The notes under the pieces: model-generated
Databases searched by the model: none
What the model saw: only the letters and a program-made list of their open reading frames with translations
What the model was told of the DNA's origin: nothing
Translations under genes and position numbers: made by a program
Assembly: GCA_965221205.1 (NCBI GenBank)
Contig: OZ244870.1
Coordinates: forward strand, 434,001 to 498,000
DNA from: CBDFMG01 sp965221205 [NCBI: bacterium]
GTDB lineage: Bacteria; SM23-31
Direction of reading: 5' to 3'
Length of the DNA: 64,000 nucleotides
Shown here: positions 45,203 through 55,005 of the stretch, piece after piece
Layout of the letters: the number at the start of each line of letters is the position of its first letter
Position numbering within the stretch: the first letter of the stretch is position 1

Positions 45203-46246
45203 ATGGATACGGTAGATATCATGATTGCAACAGCAAAAGTAGCAGTTGTTGTCGGCGTATTGATGACTGGGGCTGCTTTGTCGATCCTTGCGGAACGGCG
45301 GTTCTCCGGATTTATTCAGGACCGTCTCGGTCCGAATCGGGTTGGGCCACAGGGACTGTTGCAGCCACTGGCTGACCTCTTTAAACTCATTTTTAAAGAG
45401 GATCTCATTATTGCACGTGGTGATAAAGTTGTTTTTGTACTTGCCCCGGCAATTATTCTTATCCCTGCTTTTCTCCTCTTCGGTGTTATCCCCTTCGGAG
45501 ACAGAATTGTCATAGCAGGAAGGGAAATAGTGCTTCAGATCGCAAATCTGGATTTCGGTATTCTCTATATTTTTGCAATTTCCTCACTCGGCGTCTACGG
45601 AATCGTGCTCGGAGCATGGGCATCGAATAATAAATATTCTCTTTTCGGAGGTCTCCGTGCTTCGGCACAAATGATCAGCTACGAATTAACACTCGGTATG
45701 TCGGTAATTGGGCTGGTACTTGCGGCCGGTTCACTGAAATTGCCCAATATTGTCACCCAGCAGCACACAATGTACTTTGGAATTATTCCCGGATGGAATC
45801 TATTTCTCCATCCACTTGCATTTTTTCTGTTTGTAACGGCCGCTTTTGCTGAGACAAACCGTCTGCCGTTCGACTTGGCGGAAGCTGAGCAGGAACTGGT
45901 AGCCGGGTATCATGCCGAGTACAGCAGCATGAAATTTTCCCTGTTCCTGCTGGCGGAATATATGAATCTGGTCACGATGTCTGCATTGATTTCGACTCTC
46001 TTTCTCGGGGGATGGCATTTGCCGTGGATCGAAAATATACCTATGCCGGATGGGCTGCTGCAATTACTGCAAATCTTGGCATTTACCACAAAGACAGTAT
46101 TTTTTATTGTTGTTTTTATCTGGGTGCGCTGGACATTACCCAGATTCAAATATAATCAGTTAATGTCAATCGGTTGGAAAATCCTTCTGCCTCTTGCAAT
46201 AATCAATGCACTTGTTTCGGGAATTGTTATTGCGCTTGTCGCATAA
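45203..46246 (+). CDS. nuoH: NADH-quinone oxidoreductase subunit H
   Basis: The membrane subunit forming the quinone channel's entrance. The 347-residue protein has eight or nine helices, with ERRFSGFIQDRLGPNRVGPQ, the loop AETNRLPFDLAEAEQELVAG and YHAEYSSMKFSLFLLAEYMN, which are highly conserved. The next gene is nuoJ after 82 bases; nuoI, which is expected between, is missing. Confidence 0.96.
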   Translation: MDTVDIMIATAKVAVVVGVLMTGAALSILAERRFSGFIQDRLGPNRVGPQGLLQPLADLFKLIFKEDLIIARGDKVVFVLAPAIILIPAFLLFGVIPFGDRIVIAGREIVLQIANLDFGILYIFAISSLGVYGIVLGAWASNNKYSLFGGLRASAQMISYELTLGMSVIGLVLAAGSLKLPNIVTQQHTMYFGIIPGWNLFLHPLAFFLFVTAAFAETNRLPFDLAEAEQELVAGYHAEYSSMKFSLFLLAEYMNLVTMSALISTLFLGGWHLPWIENIPMPDGLLQLLQILAFTTKTVFFIVVFIWVRWTLPRFKYNQLMSIGWKILLPLAIINALVSGIVIALVA

Positions 46247-46328
46247 GAAAATGACAAAGAACAGTGTGACGTATTTACCTCTTTGCAAATAAAGAGGATT
46301 GCGGTAGTAACACCATAGTGGTAATGTT

Positions 46329-46841
46329 ATGGGATATCTTTTTTTCTTTGCATTCGGTATCTGTGCTGTGCTTGCTGGTCTCATGGTAGTCGTAAGCAGA
46401 AATCCGGTACACAGTGCGCTTTACCTGATCCTGACGTTGTTTTGCGTCGCGGGACTCTTCGTGTTGATGAATGCCCATTTCCTCGCTGCAATACAGATAA
46501 TGGTGTACGCAGGGGCAATCATGGTGCTCTTTCTCTTTGTCGTTATGCTCCTGAATCTCAAAGCGCTTGAGGGAGAATTTGAAAAACTTATGCCGTTGAA
46601 AGTCCTCGGATGCGGTGCGGCGCTCTTTTTTCTTATTGAAGCATTCTATCTTATAAACAAAAGATCTTCTATCGGTATTTCCGGAGATGCTACTGCCGAT
46701 ATAATCGCACAGGAAGGCAACACAAAGCTTGTCGGCAAACTGTTGTTTACTAATTTTCTGCTCCCGTTTGAAATTACCTCTGTTCTCCTGATCGTGGCGA
46801 TCATTGGAGCAGTAATTCTTGCAAAAAGGAATCTGAACTAA
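46329..46841 (+). CDS. nuoJ: NADH-quinone oxidoreductase subunit J
   Basis: The 170-residue membrane subunit has five helices. [20 protein letters not shown] and [20 protein letters not shown] are the family blocks, the latter with the conserved pi-bulge helix. nuoK begins four bases after its stop. Confidence 0.95.
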   Translation: MGYLFFFAFGICAVLAGLMVVVSRNPVHSALYLILTLFCVAGLFVLMNAHFLAAIQIMVYAGAIMVLFLFVVMLLNLKALEGEFEKLMPLKVLGCGAALFFLIEAFYLINKRSSIGISGDATADIIAQEGNTKLVGKLLFTNFLLPFEITSVLLIVAIIGAVILAKRNLN

Positions 46842-46845
46842 TACT

Positions 46846-47151
46846 ATGACGATACCGTTACCATATTATTTGCTGCTCAGTGGAATACTTTTTACCATTG
46901 GTATTCTCGGGGTAATTATCAAGCGTAATGCGATTGTCGTGTTTATGTCGATTGAGCTGATGCTCAACGCTGTAAATATCGTTTTTGTAGCATTTTCCAC
47001 ACATCTGCAGTCGCTGGACGGGCAGATATTTGTATTGATGGTTATGGTTGTTGCCGCGGCAGAGGTTGTCGTCGGACTTGCGCTCATTATTGCGATATTC
47101 CGACTAAAAAAGAGCGTACGCATCGAAGACCTGAATCTCATGAAGTGGTAG
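46846..47151 (+). CDS. nuoK: NADH-quinone oxidoreductase subunit K
   Basis: The 101-residue protein has three helices. The two buried glutamates of the proton path are visible in [19 protein letters not shown] and [17 protein letters not shown]. Tight spacing to nuoJ. Confidence 0.96.
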   Translation: MTIPLPYYLLLSGILFTIGILGVIIKRNAIVVFMSIELMLNAVNIVFVAFSTHLQSLDGQIFVLMVMVVAAAEVVVGLALIIAIFRLKKSVRIEDLNLMKW

Positions 47152-47194
47152 TCAATAAAAGTACGGATGATTTTATGAATCTAACAGGAATTGA

Positions 47195-49126
47195 ATGGAT
47201 TATTTAGGGTATATATTACTTTTCCCGATTATCGGTGTAGTGATAAACAGCTTTATAGGCAAGTGGCTGTCTGACAAAATAGTATCTTTTGTCGGTTGCG
47301 GCGCAATAGGTTTATCATTTGTGTTTGTCTGTTACTTTTTTATGCGACTTCTCGCGCTTCCGGTGGAAAATAGGCTTATCCAGCATGAGATATTCACTTG
47401 GATCGATTCGGGTGCATTCAAAATCGAGTTTTCTCTGATGCTCGATCAGTTGTCGGCTGTGATGGCATTAATCGTGTCGGGAGTCAGTTTCCTGATCCAT
47501 ATTTATTCCATCGGTTATATGTACGGTGACAAGGGATATTCCCGTTATTTCACCTATCTGAATCTGTTTGTACTTATGATGCTTATTCTCGTTCTCGGTG
47601 ACAGCTATCCGCTCATGTTTATCGGATGGGAAGGTGTCGGACTGTGTTCCTATCTGCTGATCGGATTCTGGTATGAGGATAACGAAAAAGCCAGTGCCGG
47701 GAAAAAAGCATTTATTGTGAACCGTATCGGCGATTTTGGATTTCTGCTCGGTATGTTCATGATTTTCAGCGTATTTGGCAGCCTTAGTTACAGCGATGTG
47801 TTCAGCCGTGCCGAAACATTCGGTCTGCTGAATGATCCTGCTCTGATTGCAATAACACTCCTTCTCTTTGTGGGCGCAGTCGGAAAATCAGCACAGATCC
47901 CACTCTTTGTGTGGCTGCCCGATGCAATGGCTGGCCCCACACCGGTGAGTGCACTCATTCATGCCGCAACAATGGTAACGGCAGGTGTCTATATGGTTGC
48001 ACGGAGCAGCATACTCTATGCATTGGCTCCGACCGCAATGATGGTTGTTGCGTCTGTAGGTGCCCTGACCGCAATATTTGCGGCGACCATCGGTCTTGCC
48101 CAAAGTGACATAAAAAAAGTACTCGCTTACTCAACCATCAGCCAGCTCGGCTATATGTTTCTTGCGGTCGGTGTTGGAGCATTTGCCGCCGGAATATTCC
48201 ATCTAATGACGCACGCATTTTTCAAAGCGCTCCTCTTTTTGGGGTCAGGCAGTGTTATCCATGCGCTCTCCGGTGAACAGGATATGCAGAAAATGGGTGG
48301 ACTGAAGAACCATTTACCGAAAACTTACATAACCATGCTGATAGCAACACTCGCGATCAGCGGTGCGCCTCTCCTTTCAGGATTTTTCAGTAAGGATGAG
48401 ATTCTCTGGTATGCGTTTTCAAGCCCGCGGGGGGGTACACTATTCTGGGTAATCGGGGCAGTTGCCGTGGGAATTACGGCTTTTTACACGTTCCGTCTAA
48501 TTTTTCTTACGTTTTTTGGGGAGTCTCGTGTAACAAAAGAAGCAGCCGAACATCTCCACGAGTCACCGAATGTTATGATAATTCCATTGATCATTCTAGC
48601 AGGTTTGTCCGTGATCGCTGGCTGGATTGGCATACCACAGTCGCTTGGTGGGGGAAACCATTTCGAACATTTTCTCGATCCGGTGTTTTCAGGAGCGCAA
48701 AAGGTTATTCAGAGTGGCGGAGCCGCTCACCACGGTCCGATCGAGTATATTCTGATGTTATCTGCGAGTATTATTGCGGCAGGAGGGGTATATTTAGCAT
48801 ACAGGCTCTATATGCAGCAGCCGGAACTCCCCGAACGGTTCGCACGCAAAGCGGGAGTTTCTTACCGAATCGTGCTGAATAAGTACTATGTTGATGAGAT
48901 TTATCAGATGATTGTCTTAAAGCCTTTTATGAATTTATCAGAAATACTTTGGAAATATTTTGATGTTAAATTTGTCGACGGACTGGTCAATGGGACGGCA
49001 CACATGTTTCGCGAAGTGGGTGGTGTAATGCGAAAGGTACAGTCCGGCTATACACAGGAGTATCTCGTTATTTTTATGCTCGGCACAATATTTATTTTCG
49101 GCTATGTGTTGTTTGGAATAAGATGA
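47195..49126 (+). CDS. nuoL: NADH-quinone oxidoreductase subunit L
   Basis: The distal antiporter-like pump subunit. The 643-residue protein includes FIGWEGVGLCSYLLIGFWYE, FVGAVGKSAQIPLFVWLPDA, MAGPTPVSALIHAATMVTAG and STISQLGYMFLAVGVGAFAA, with the conserved Glu and Lys of the proton channel. The long lateral helix at the C-terminus is present (residues about 520-600). Confidence 0.96.
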   Translation: MDYLGYILLFPIIGVVINSFIGKWLSDKIVSFVGCGAIGLSFVFVCYFFMRLLALPVENRLIQHEIFTWIDSGAFKIEFSLMLDQLSAVMALIVSGVSFLIHIYSIGYMYGDKGYSRYFTYLNLFVLMMLILVLGDSYPLMFIGWEGVGLCSYLLIGFWYEDNEKASAGKKAFIVNRIGDFGFLLGMFMIFSVFGSLSYSDVFSRAETFGLLNDPALIAITLLLFVGAVGKSAQIPLFVWLPDAMAGPTPVSALIHAATMVTAGVYMVARSSILYALAPTAMMVVASVGALTAIFAATIGLAQSDIKKVLAYSTISQLGYMFLAVGVGAFAAGIFHLMTHAFFKALLFLGSGSVIHALSGEQDMQKMGGLKNHLPKTYITMLIATLAISGAPLLSGFFSKDEILWYAFSSPRGGTLFWVIGAVAVGITAFYTFRLIFLTFFGESRVTKEAAEHLHESPNVMIIPLIILAGLSVIAGWIGIPQSLGGGNHFEHFLDPVFSGAQKVIQSGGAAHHGPIEYILMLSASIIAAGGVYLAYRLYMQQPELPERFARKAGVSYRIVLNKYYVDEIYQMIVLKPFMNLSEILWKYFDVKFVDGLVNGTAHMFREVGGVMRKVQSGYTQEYLVIFMLGTIFIFGYVLFGIR

Positions 49127-49145
49127 AAAGAACCCGGATTATTCT

Positions 49146-50735
49146 ATGAATTTCTACTGGTCACATATTTTATCGGTTATCACCTTTATCCCTCTTACTG
49201 CTGCGGTGATCATTCTGTTGATTCCGTCGGAACGGAAACAGACAATCCGCCAGGTCGCATTCTGGACAGTCCTGCTCGATTTTTTCCTCTCACTGCCGGT
49301 GTTTATTAATTTTAACGGCAATATATCATCGATGCAATTTGTAGATCAGATGGAGTGGATACCAAAACTCGGCATTTCCTACAACACAGGGCTTGACGGC
49401 ATATCGATCCTGCTTTTTATGTTGACGACCTTTCTGGCGCCCATTGTTATTCTTTCGACATGGCAGGCAATTGAAAAGCATGTCAAAGAGTTTATGTTTT
49501 TTGTCCTGTTGCTCCAGACCGGCATGCTCGGCGTGTTTATATCACTCGACTTTTTTCTCTTTTATGTATTCTGGGAATTGATGCTCATCCCGATGTATTT
49601 TATTATCGGTGTTTGGGGTGGGGAGCGCCGGATTTATGCAGCGGTCAAGTTTTTTATCTATACTATGTTTGGATCGGTACTCATGCTCGTTGCGATCCTT
49701 TTTCTGTCGTATCACACCTATCAGGAAACTGGTATCATCACCTTCAGCATCGAACGAATTCTCCAGAGTCCGATTGCACCGGAGATCCAGTTCTGGTTGT
49801 TTGCCGCATTTGCACTGGCGTTCGCAATAAAAGTACCATTGTTTCCTTTTCACACATGGCTGCCCGACGCACATGTCGAGGCGCCGACAGCTGGCAGTGT
49901 TATCCTTGCGGGAGTGCTCCTGAAAATGGGGACATACGGTTATGTCCGCTTCTGTCTTCCGTTGTTCCCGGATGCGGCGCAGCAGTTTATTCCGCTTGCT
50001 GCAAGCCTTTCGGTTATCGGCATTATATATGGCGCAATGGTTGCGCTTGTTCAGCCAGACATGAAAAAATTAGTAGCATATTCATCGGTAAGCCATCTCG
50101 GATTCGTGATGCTCGGACTATTTGCGCTGAATACACAGGGTGTTCAGGGGGGTATTATCCAGATGGTCAACCATGGTCTATCGACCGGGGCACTCTTTCT
50201 TATGGTCGGAATGATTTATGAGCGGACGCATACACGAATGATTTCCGATTACGGAGGGATCGCTAAACAAGTACCTGTCTATGCAGCAGTTTTGATGATT
50301 GTCATTCTTTCATCGCTCGGATTGCCGGGATTGAATGGATTTATTGGTGAATTTCTTATCCTGTTTGGTGCGTACCAGTCTAGTTATATCCACTGGCTTT
50401 ATGTCGTACTCGCGACCACAGGAGTTATACTTACCGCAGTATATTTATTGCGATGGTATCAGCGGTTTATGCTCGGTCCGGTTACGAATACAAAACTTGC
50501 GGCGTTACAAGATCTCTCATTACGTGAATTGTGCGTAATAATTCCGGTCGTTGTCTTTATTGTCTGGATTGGTATTTATCCGAAAGTTTTTCTCGATAAG
50601 ACAGAAGCATCGGTCTATCGGCTCGTCAGGCATATTGAGTACGGCGAACCGATCAGGTGGACCAGTGTAGACAACAACGATAAAGAAATTGGGTTGATTA
50701 CAGAACCAGAACCAGAAACAACAGAATCTCGATAA
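49146..50735 (+). CDS. nuoM: NADH-quinone oxidoreductase subunit M
   Basis: The second antiporter-like pump subunit. The 529-residue protein has FYVFWELMLIPMYFIIGVWG (key Glu), FAIKVPLFPFHTWLPDAHVE and GSVILAGVLLKMGTYGYVRF, as well as SSVSHLGFVMLGLFAL. Its stop shares one base with the nuoN start (TAATG). Confidence 0.96.
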   Translation: MNFYWSHILSVITFIPLTAAVIILLIPSERKQTIRQVAFWTVLLDFFLSLPVFINFNGNISSMQFVDQMEWIPKLGISYNTGLDGISILLFMLTTFLAPIVILSTWQAIEKHVKEFMFFVLLLQTGMLGVFISLDFFLFYVFWELMLIPMYFIIGVWGGERRIYAAVKFFIYTMFGSVLMLVAILFLSYHTYQETGIITFSIERILQSPIAPEIQFWLFAAFALAFAIKVPLFPFHTWLPDAHVEAPTAGSVILAGVLLKMGTYGYVRFCLPLFPDAAQQFIPLAASLSVIGIIYGAMVALVQPDMKKLVAYSSVSHLGFVMLGLFALNTQGVQGGIIQMVNHGLSTGALFLMVGMIYERTHTRMISDYGGIAKQVPVYAAVLMIVILSSLGLPGLNGFIGEFLILFGAYQSSYIHWLYVVLATTGVILTAVYLLRWYQRFMLGPVTNTKLAALQDLSLRELCVIIPVVVFIVWIGIYPKVFLDKTEASVYRLVRHIEYGEPIRWTSVDNNDKEIGLITEPEPETTESR

Positions 50736-52186
50736 TGGAATTTTCAGCTCCAACATTTAATTGGCCGACAATTGGTGCTCTGCTGCTTATTGGTGGAACA
50801 GGGTTTTTAGTTCTTCTGATAGGACTTTTTTCAAAATCTGTCAGGCTCTTAACCTTATTTACGCTTGTGGGAATCGCTCTGACATTTCTTTACTCGGCAT
50901 CTCTTTGGGGTATGGATGAGACTGGATTTTGGGGTACGGCCATTCTGGACAATTTCACACTGGTCTTCAATTTCATTTTGTTATTGAGTGCATTCCTCGC
51001 TCTCATGCTTTCGTTCGATTTTCTCAAAGCACACAAGCAGTTCATGGGAGAGTACTGCGCACTTATCTGTTTTGCAACGTTCGGGATGATGGTCATGGTA
51101 TCGGCGGGCGATCTCATGATGATTTTTCTCGGCGTCGAAACGCTTTCGATTGCCCTCTATATTCTTTCGGGAACACGGAGAACGGATCCCTATTCGCTTG
51201 AAGCAGCATTTAAATATTTTCTGATCGGTGCATTCGCTTCCGGCTTTCTGTTGTACGGTATGGCGTACCTTTATGGCGCGACCGGTTCGACAAATCTCGA
51301 ACTTATCCTCACATTCCTCGGTGCAGGCATCGGAGAATCGAACACCTATATATTGGTTGCCGCAGCGTTTATGGTCGTTGGTTTTGGTTTTAAAATAGCA
51401 CTGGTACCGTTTCATATGTGGACACCCGATGTATATGAAGGCGCACCAACCCCAATTGCAGCCTTTATGTCCACCGGAGTCAAAGCGGCAGGTTTTGCAG
51501 TTCTTGTCCGTATTTTTTACTATGCGATGGGAACCTATTTCCTGAATTGGCAGAATATGTTCTGGGTGCTCGCTGTCCTGACAATGACAGTCGGTAATAT
51601 CATTGCGCTTGTACAGGACAACATCAAACGGATGCTTGCTTACTCAAGTATTGCACACACAGGGTACATTCTGGTCGGATTTGCTGCGGGAACCGATGAA
51701 GCAGTCTCGGCAGTCATTTATTATCTTGCAACCTATACATTCATGAATTTCGGAGCATTCGGGATTGTGTCCTATTTCGAATCTGACAAAAAACACATCC
51801 ATACCGTTCCCGGATTCTCGGGTCTGAACTATAAGCGCCCGTTGCTTGCTGCCGCTATGGCAGTGTTCATGTTTGCTCTGGCAGGCATACCACCGACCGC
51901 AGGATTTTTTGGAAAGTTCTACATATTCCGCGCGGCGGTTGATGCCGGTCTCACTGGTCTGGCAGCCCTCGGAGCCCTGAATGCAGTGGTCGGTGTCTAT
52001 TACTATCTGCGTATTGTGCTCGTCATGTATATGCGTGAACCTGAATCCGATTTTTCTGTTTATGGATTCCGGCTATCTGATTCAATGGTATTGACTATCT
52101 CGGTAATTGGAATTTTTCTGCTCGGACTTTTTCCTTCATTTGTTTTAGCACTCAATGCGGGATTGGCGGCAGGAGTTGTGGATTGA
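50735..52186 (+). CDS. nuoN: NADH-quinone oxidoreductase subunit N
   Basis: The third antiporter-like pump subunit. The 483-residue protein has MIFLGVETLSIALYILSGTR, SLEAAFKYFLIGAFASGFLL, FKIALVPFHMWTPDVYEGAP and AYSSIAHTGYILVGFAAG. It is the end of the nuo operon. The GC-rich foreign stretch starts right after its stop. Confidence 0.96.
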   Translation: MEFSAPTFNWPTIGALLLIGGTGFLVLLIGLFSKSVRLLTLFTLVGIALTFLYSASLWGMDETGFWGTAILDNFTLVFNFILLLSAFLALMLSFDFLKAHKQFMGEYCALICFATFGMMVMVSAGDLMMIFLGVETLSIALYILSGTRRTDPYSLEAAFKYFLIGAFASGFLLYGMAYLYGATGSTNLELILTFLGAGIGESNTYILVAAAFMVVGFGFKIALVPFHMWTPDVYEGAPTPIAAFMSTGVKAAGFAVLVRIFYYAMGTYFLNWQNMFWVLAVLTMTVGNIIALVQDNIKRMLAYSSIAHTGYILVGFAAGTDEAVSAVIYYLATYTFMNFGAFGIVSYFESDKKHIHTVPGFSGLNYKRPLLAAAMAVFMFALAGIPPTAGFFGKFYIFRAAVDAGLTGLAALGALNAVVGVYYYLRIVLVMYMREPESDFSVYGFRLSDSMVLTISVIGIFLLGLFPSFVLALNAGLAAGVVD

Positions 52187-52342
52187 CGCGTGACAGGTGC
52201 CTTGACCGCGCGCTGACCGGAGCGAGACTATTGACCGATCAGATAGTTCTTTCTCAAGGGTGTAGCCCTCCTTTGTGGTCGGGCTTGTTTCTGTGTTTGT
52301 CTTGGGGATGTGGGAGAATAGGCAGACGGATTGGAGGAAAGT

Positions 52343-53470
52343 ATGCGCGTTAAACTCATTAGCATCGTGGCGGTTGGAGCGGCCTTGGCCGGAGTGACCC
52401 TCACCGCGACTCGCGGGTTACCGCAGCACACATGGCGCGGTTGGCGAACTCCGCGAGCGCATGGCACATCTATAAGGGCTGCTGGAAGGATTGCGGGAGT
52501 CCATCGCCGAACGGAGCGCCGAAGAAGCTTTATGTCAGGGCAAGCTCGGGCGTGTTCTTTCTGGACCTTGCGGAATCAAGCCCGTTCATCGAGACAAACG
52601 GTCGCGAGGAGGTCGTCGGTTTTCTTCAACATTACGACGCGTCGAATCGAACCGGACCTCTTTTCAGTCTTACGTTCGGCGGCGAATACGAGACCTTCGG
52701 GCAAAACCTTTTTACCGAGGCGCGAGGTTTCTTCACTTCTCATAGCACAATGGATGTCAACGAATATGACAGAAGGAGCGAATCTTGGGATTCCGTGAGA
52801 CGGAATACCATTGGAAGTGACGACGTGGAGTCGTTGACACCGAAAGAACTGGAGGAGTTGGTGGGGACGGAGGTGCTGAAACATCCGGACATCAGGTTTG
52901 CCGGTTGGGTTGGATCGATAGACGGAGAGGCGTTTGACGCCACCCCCCCAATTTTGCCTGGGGCGATCCAATACACATCAGGACGCAAAGGCAGGTGAAA
53001 TTCTTGGGCGGGGATTTCGTTACCGGAGTTTCCTTCGGGCGGGAAGGGCGAAGAAGAACCTCTCTTTTCATCGGTCCAAGCTACAAGAGACTGACTCAGG
53101 AGGCTGGAATTTCTCCGTTGGTGGCGAATTCGGGATTTACTACCTTGATTCTGAATATGAAGGGTTCCAAGAAACTTTCCTGTCGTCGGAAGATCCGGAT
53201 AATCCGGTGGCCGCGACCGTCTATTTGAAAACAAGCGATTCAAAAATGATTGCAGCAACCGGCGTTCAAGCTTCGCTGAGAGTCAAATACCTTACGAGAA
53301 TAACTTTTGAGGTTGAGTCCGGAATCAAATATCAGGCTCACTCTCCGGTTATGCGCTATGCCAGGTTGGGGGAAAGCTTTAGAAATAGAATCGCTCATAG
53401 TCCGGCGCGCCTGGAGTATGCGGGGATGTTCGGATTTCTCGGCAAGTTTTCCGTAGGCTTTGAATTTTGA
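52343..53470 (+). pseudogene. GC-rich outer-membrane-protein-like pseudogene
   Basis: GGAGG followed by ATG at 52343 opens a signal peptide (MRVKLISIVAVGAALAGVTL). Coding then continues in other frames: a coiled-coil-like part at about 52445-52540, then FFLDLAESSPFIETNGREEV and FSLTFGGEYETFGQNLFTEA to about 52990, then VKFLGGDFVTGVSFGREGRR and SLFIGPSYKRLTQE to about 53100, then FSVGGEFGIYYLDSEYEGFQ and finally LEYAGMFGFLGKFSVGFEF ending at 53470. The alternating pattern and the terminal aromatic residue suggest a beta-barrel. At least three frameshifts are needed. I cannot name a family. The base composition is unlike the adjacent nuo genes, so it was probably acquired. Confidence 0.55.
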
Positions 53471-53639
53471 TGAGAGTTCTCGCCGACCATAGTGCCTGCA
53501 AAAAGTCCAAGACCGGATCTTGACATGATTCACGAGCACACCGCTGGCGCGGATGTCCGCTCCCGCACACAGAGTGTCTATGGGCTCAGTCGCGCCCGCT
53601 GCGAGGTACTGACCTGCCACGGCTGATGGTGTTGTGCTC

Positions 53640-53905
53640 GTTGCCGCGCACCAATTCCGGCAACCACAGAAAGAGTATGTCCGGCACAACGGCTCTTCAG
53701 CGCTCATGTCTCGCTGGTCTACGAAGATAAGCGAGATATTGTCATCGCGTGTTCACAGGTCACTGACCGCGCCAAGCTTTGGTGGAACGAGCGCAAGCCC
53801 AACGAGCGGGCGCTTTGGGATAGCAAAATCTATCTGGGTGAGGCGCGTTCTTCAACGAAATCATCCGCCACCCGTTGCCACTCGACATGAACACCCTCAA
53901 GGCCC
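53640..53905 (+). pseudogene. Plasmid replication initiator RepA remnant
   Basis: In order, FRQPQKEYVRHNG (frame 1), AHVSLVYEDKRDIVIACSQV and WDSKIYLGEA (frame 2, 53702-53850), then FFNEIIRHPLPLDMNTLKA (frame 3, to about 53905). The last is very like the central FFDEIIEHPVPLDMNTLKAL of plasmid RepA proteins (Pfam family 'Plasmid encoded RepA protein'). Both ends are missing and the frame changes twice. It marks an integrated and decayed plasmid. Confidence 0.6.
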
Positions 53906-54080
53906 CCTTTCCTGACTCAAGTAATCTGCCCCTGACGGCTTTGCACGTCGCTGGTGTCCTTTTATGTGTCCGCTCGTTAAGAACCGCTTCTGGGGCTTCC
54001 TTGTGGCGATCCGTCGTGGATTCATCCACAGAACCTCGTAATCCGCGGGGGAGTTTCCCAGTACCAAAGTGAACACCTAT

Positions 54081-54133
54081 ACAAGTAGTTAAGAACAAGT
54101 AGAAGATTACAGGTAGTAGTAGCGGCTACTTGT
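54081..54133. repeat. Iteron-like ACAAGTAG octamers
   Basis: ACAAGTAG occurs at 54081-54088 and 54095-54102 (14-base period) and inverted as CTACTTGT at 54126-54133. Short direct repeats near a rep gene are typical of iteron origins, and this set lies 180 bases downstream of the RepA remnant. With only three units it is suggestive only. Confidence 0.35.
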
Positions 54134-54229
54134 GGATTAATCAACCCAAACGGACCCCGGAACAAGAAGACCACAGGCGGAGAGGGGCTAACTGCCCCCT
54201 AACAGGCGGCCCTGTGCTACAATCAAAGA

Positions 54230-54254
54230 AAAGGGTAGCTAGCCTCTACCCTTT
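54230..54254. terminator. Perfect 9-bp hairpin in the GC-rich segment
   Basis: AAAGGGTAG and CTACCCTTT pair perfectly around a seven-base loop. It has an A-rich side on the left (terminator-like for leftward transcription) and no T tract on the right. What it served is unknown. Confidence 0.35.
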
Positions 54255-54549
54255 GTGGCCACGCATACGTATGTCCCCTTCACAGGGGCTGGCCAGAGGG
54301 CTTACTGGCTCCCTTCTACCCCCATCTCGTCGCCATCAGTCGCGCCCTCAACTCGTTTTCCGGCGAACGAGACGGGGATGCACATTAAGTTCCACGGGAG
54401 AGAGACAAGGGTCGGCGGCTGAGGCAGCCGACTATCTGACCGCAGAGAAAGATGCCAGTAGGCATGGTCTGGAAACTCTTTGTAATCTGCCTAGTTATAT
54501 AACCGGGCAACCTTCCGTACTACCGACGCAGGAGTAATGTGATCCTGTC

Positions 54550-54851
54550 TTGCACCAATAAATCGACATATGAAGCTTTATTCTTGTCAATAAAATGAAA
54601 GTCGATTTCAGCTGCCGCTTTGCCCGATTCATATACAAGTTTGTCATATAATACTCTTTGCTCATCTTGAGAGCCGAGTATTTATGCCAGCAGTCCTCCA
54701 AGTGGCCGATGATTACAGGCGGTGAAGAAAGTTGTCTGATCTCGTTTTCAAGATCATGGGCAAAATCGAGACGGCTTGTTGTACCGAGTAAGGGATGCGG
54801 TGTTTCGCCTTTAAGTGTATCATGTGTTGCCGAAGAATAGGTGTTATACAT
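54550..54851 (-). pseudogene. Truncated, frameshifted gene of unknown function
   Basis: From the ATG at 54851 the minus strand encodes MYNTYSSATHDTLKGETPHP, LLGTTSRLDFAHDLENEIRQ and PVIIGHLEDCWHK. Near 54690 the coding changes frame to LGSQDEQRVLYDKLVYESGK and FHFIDKNKASYVDLLVQDRI, running to the border of the GC-rich segment at about 54550. No family recognised. The gene seems both frameshifted and cut off by the foreign segment. Confidence 0.4.
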
Positions 54852-55005
54852 CGGTATCCTCGTTGCTCGAATAAGCCTACATAGTTACCCCAACACCAAC
54901 ATCCGTCAAGCATACCGTGGAATCATATAGAGGTTTTTTTCATGTAATTGTACTGTTAATTTGAAAGGCAAAAAATTGTAGGGTCAGAGTGTTTGATCGA
55001 TATGA

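Larger units (their letters stand above)
53906..54540. other. GC-rich non-coding debris after the RepA remnant
   Basis: No frame here gives protein-like sequence. It holds iteron-like octamers (54081-54133) and two hairpins (about 54183-54200 and 54230-54254). Composition stays GC-rich to about 54540, where the AT content returns to that of the host. Confidence 0.4.

Noticed and set aside
49613-50221. 202-codon alternative frame inside nuoM
   Set aside because: It is cysteine- and arginine-rich, as expected for an off-frame reading of membrane-protein codons.
52187-54540. Reading the GC-rich segment as simple contamination or chimeric assembly
   Set aside because: Possible but not favoured: a host-like gene is cut at the right border and all genes in the segment are decayed, which fits an old insertion. 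Only read coverage can settle it.
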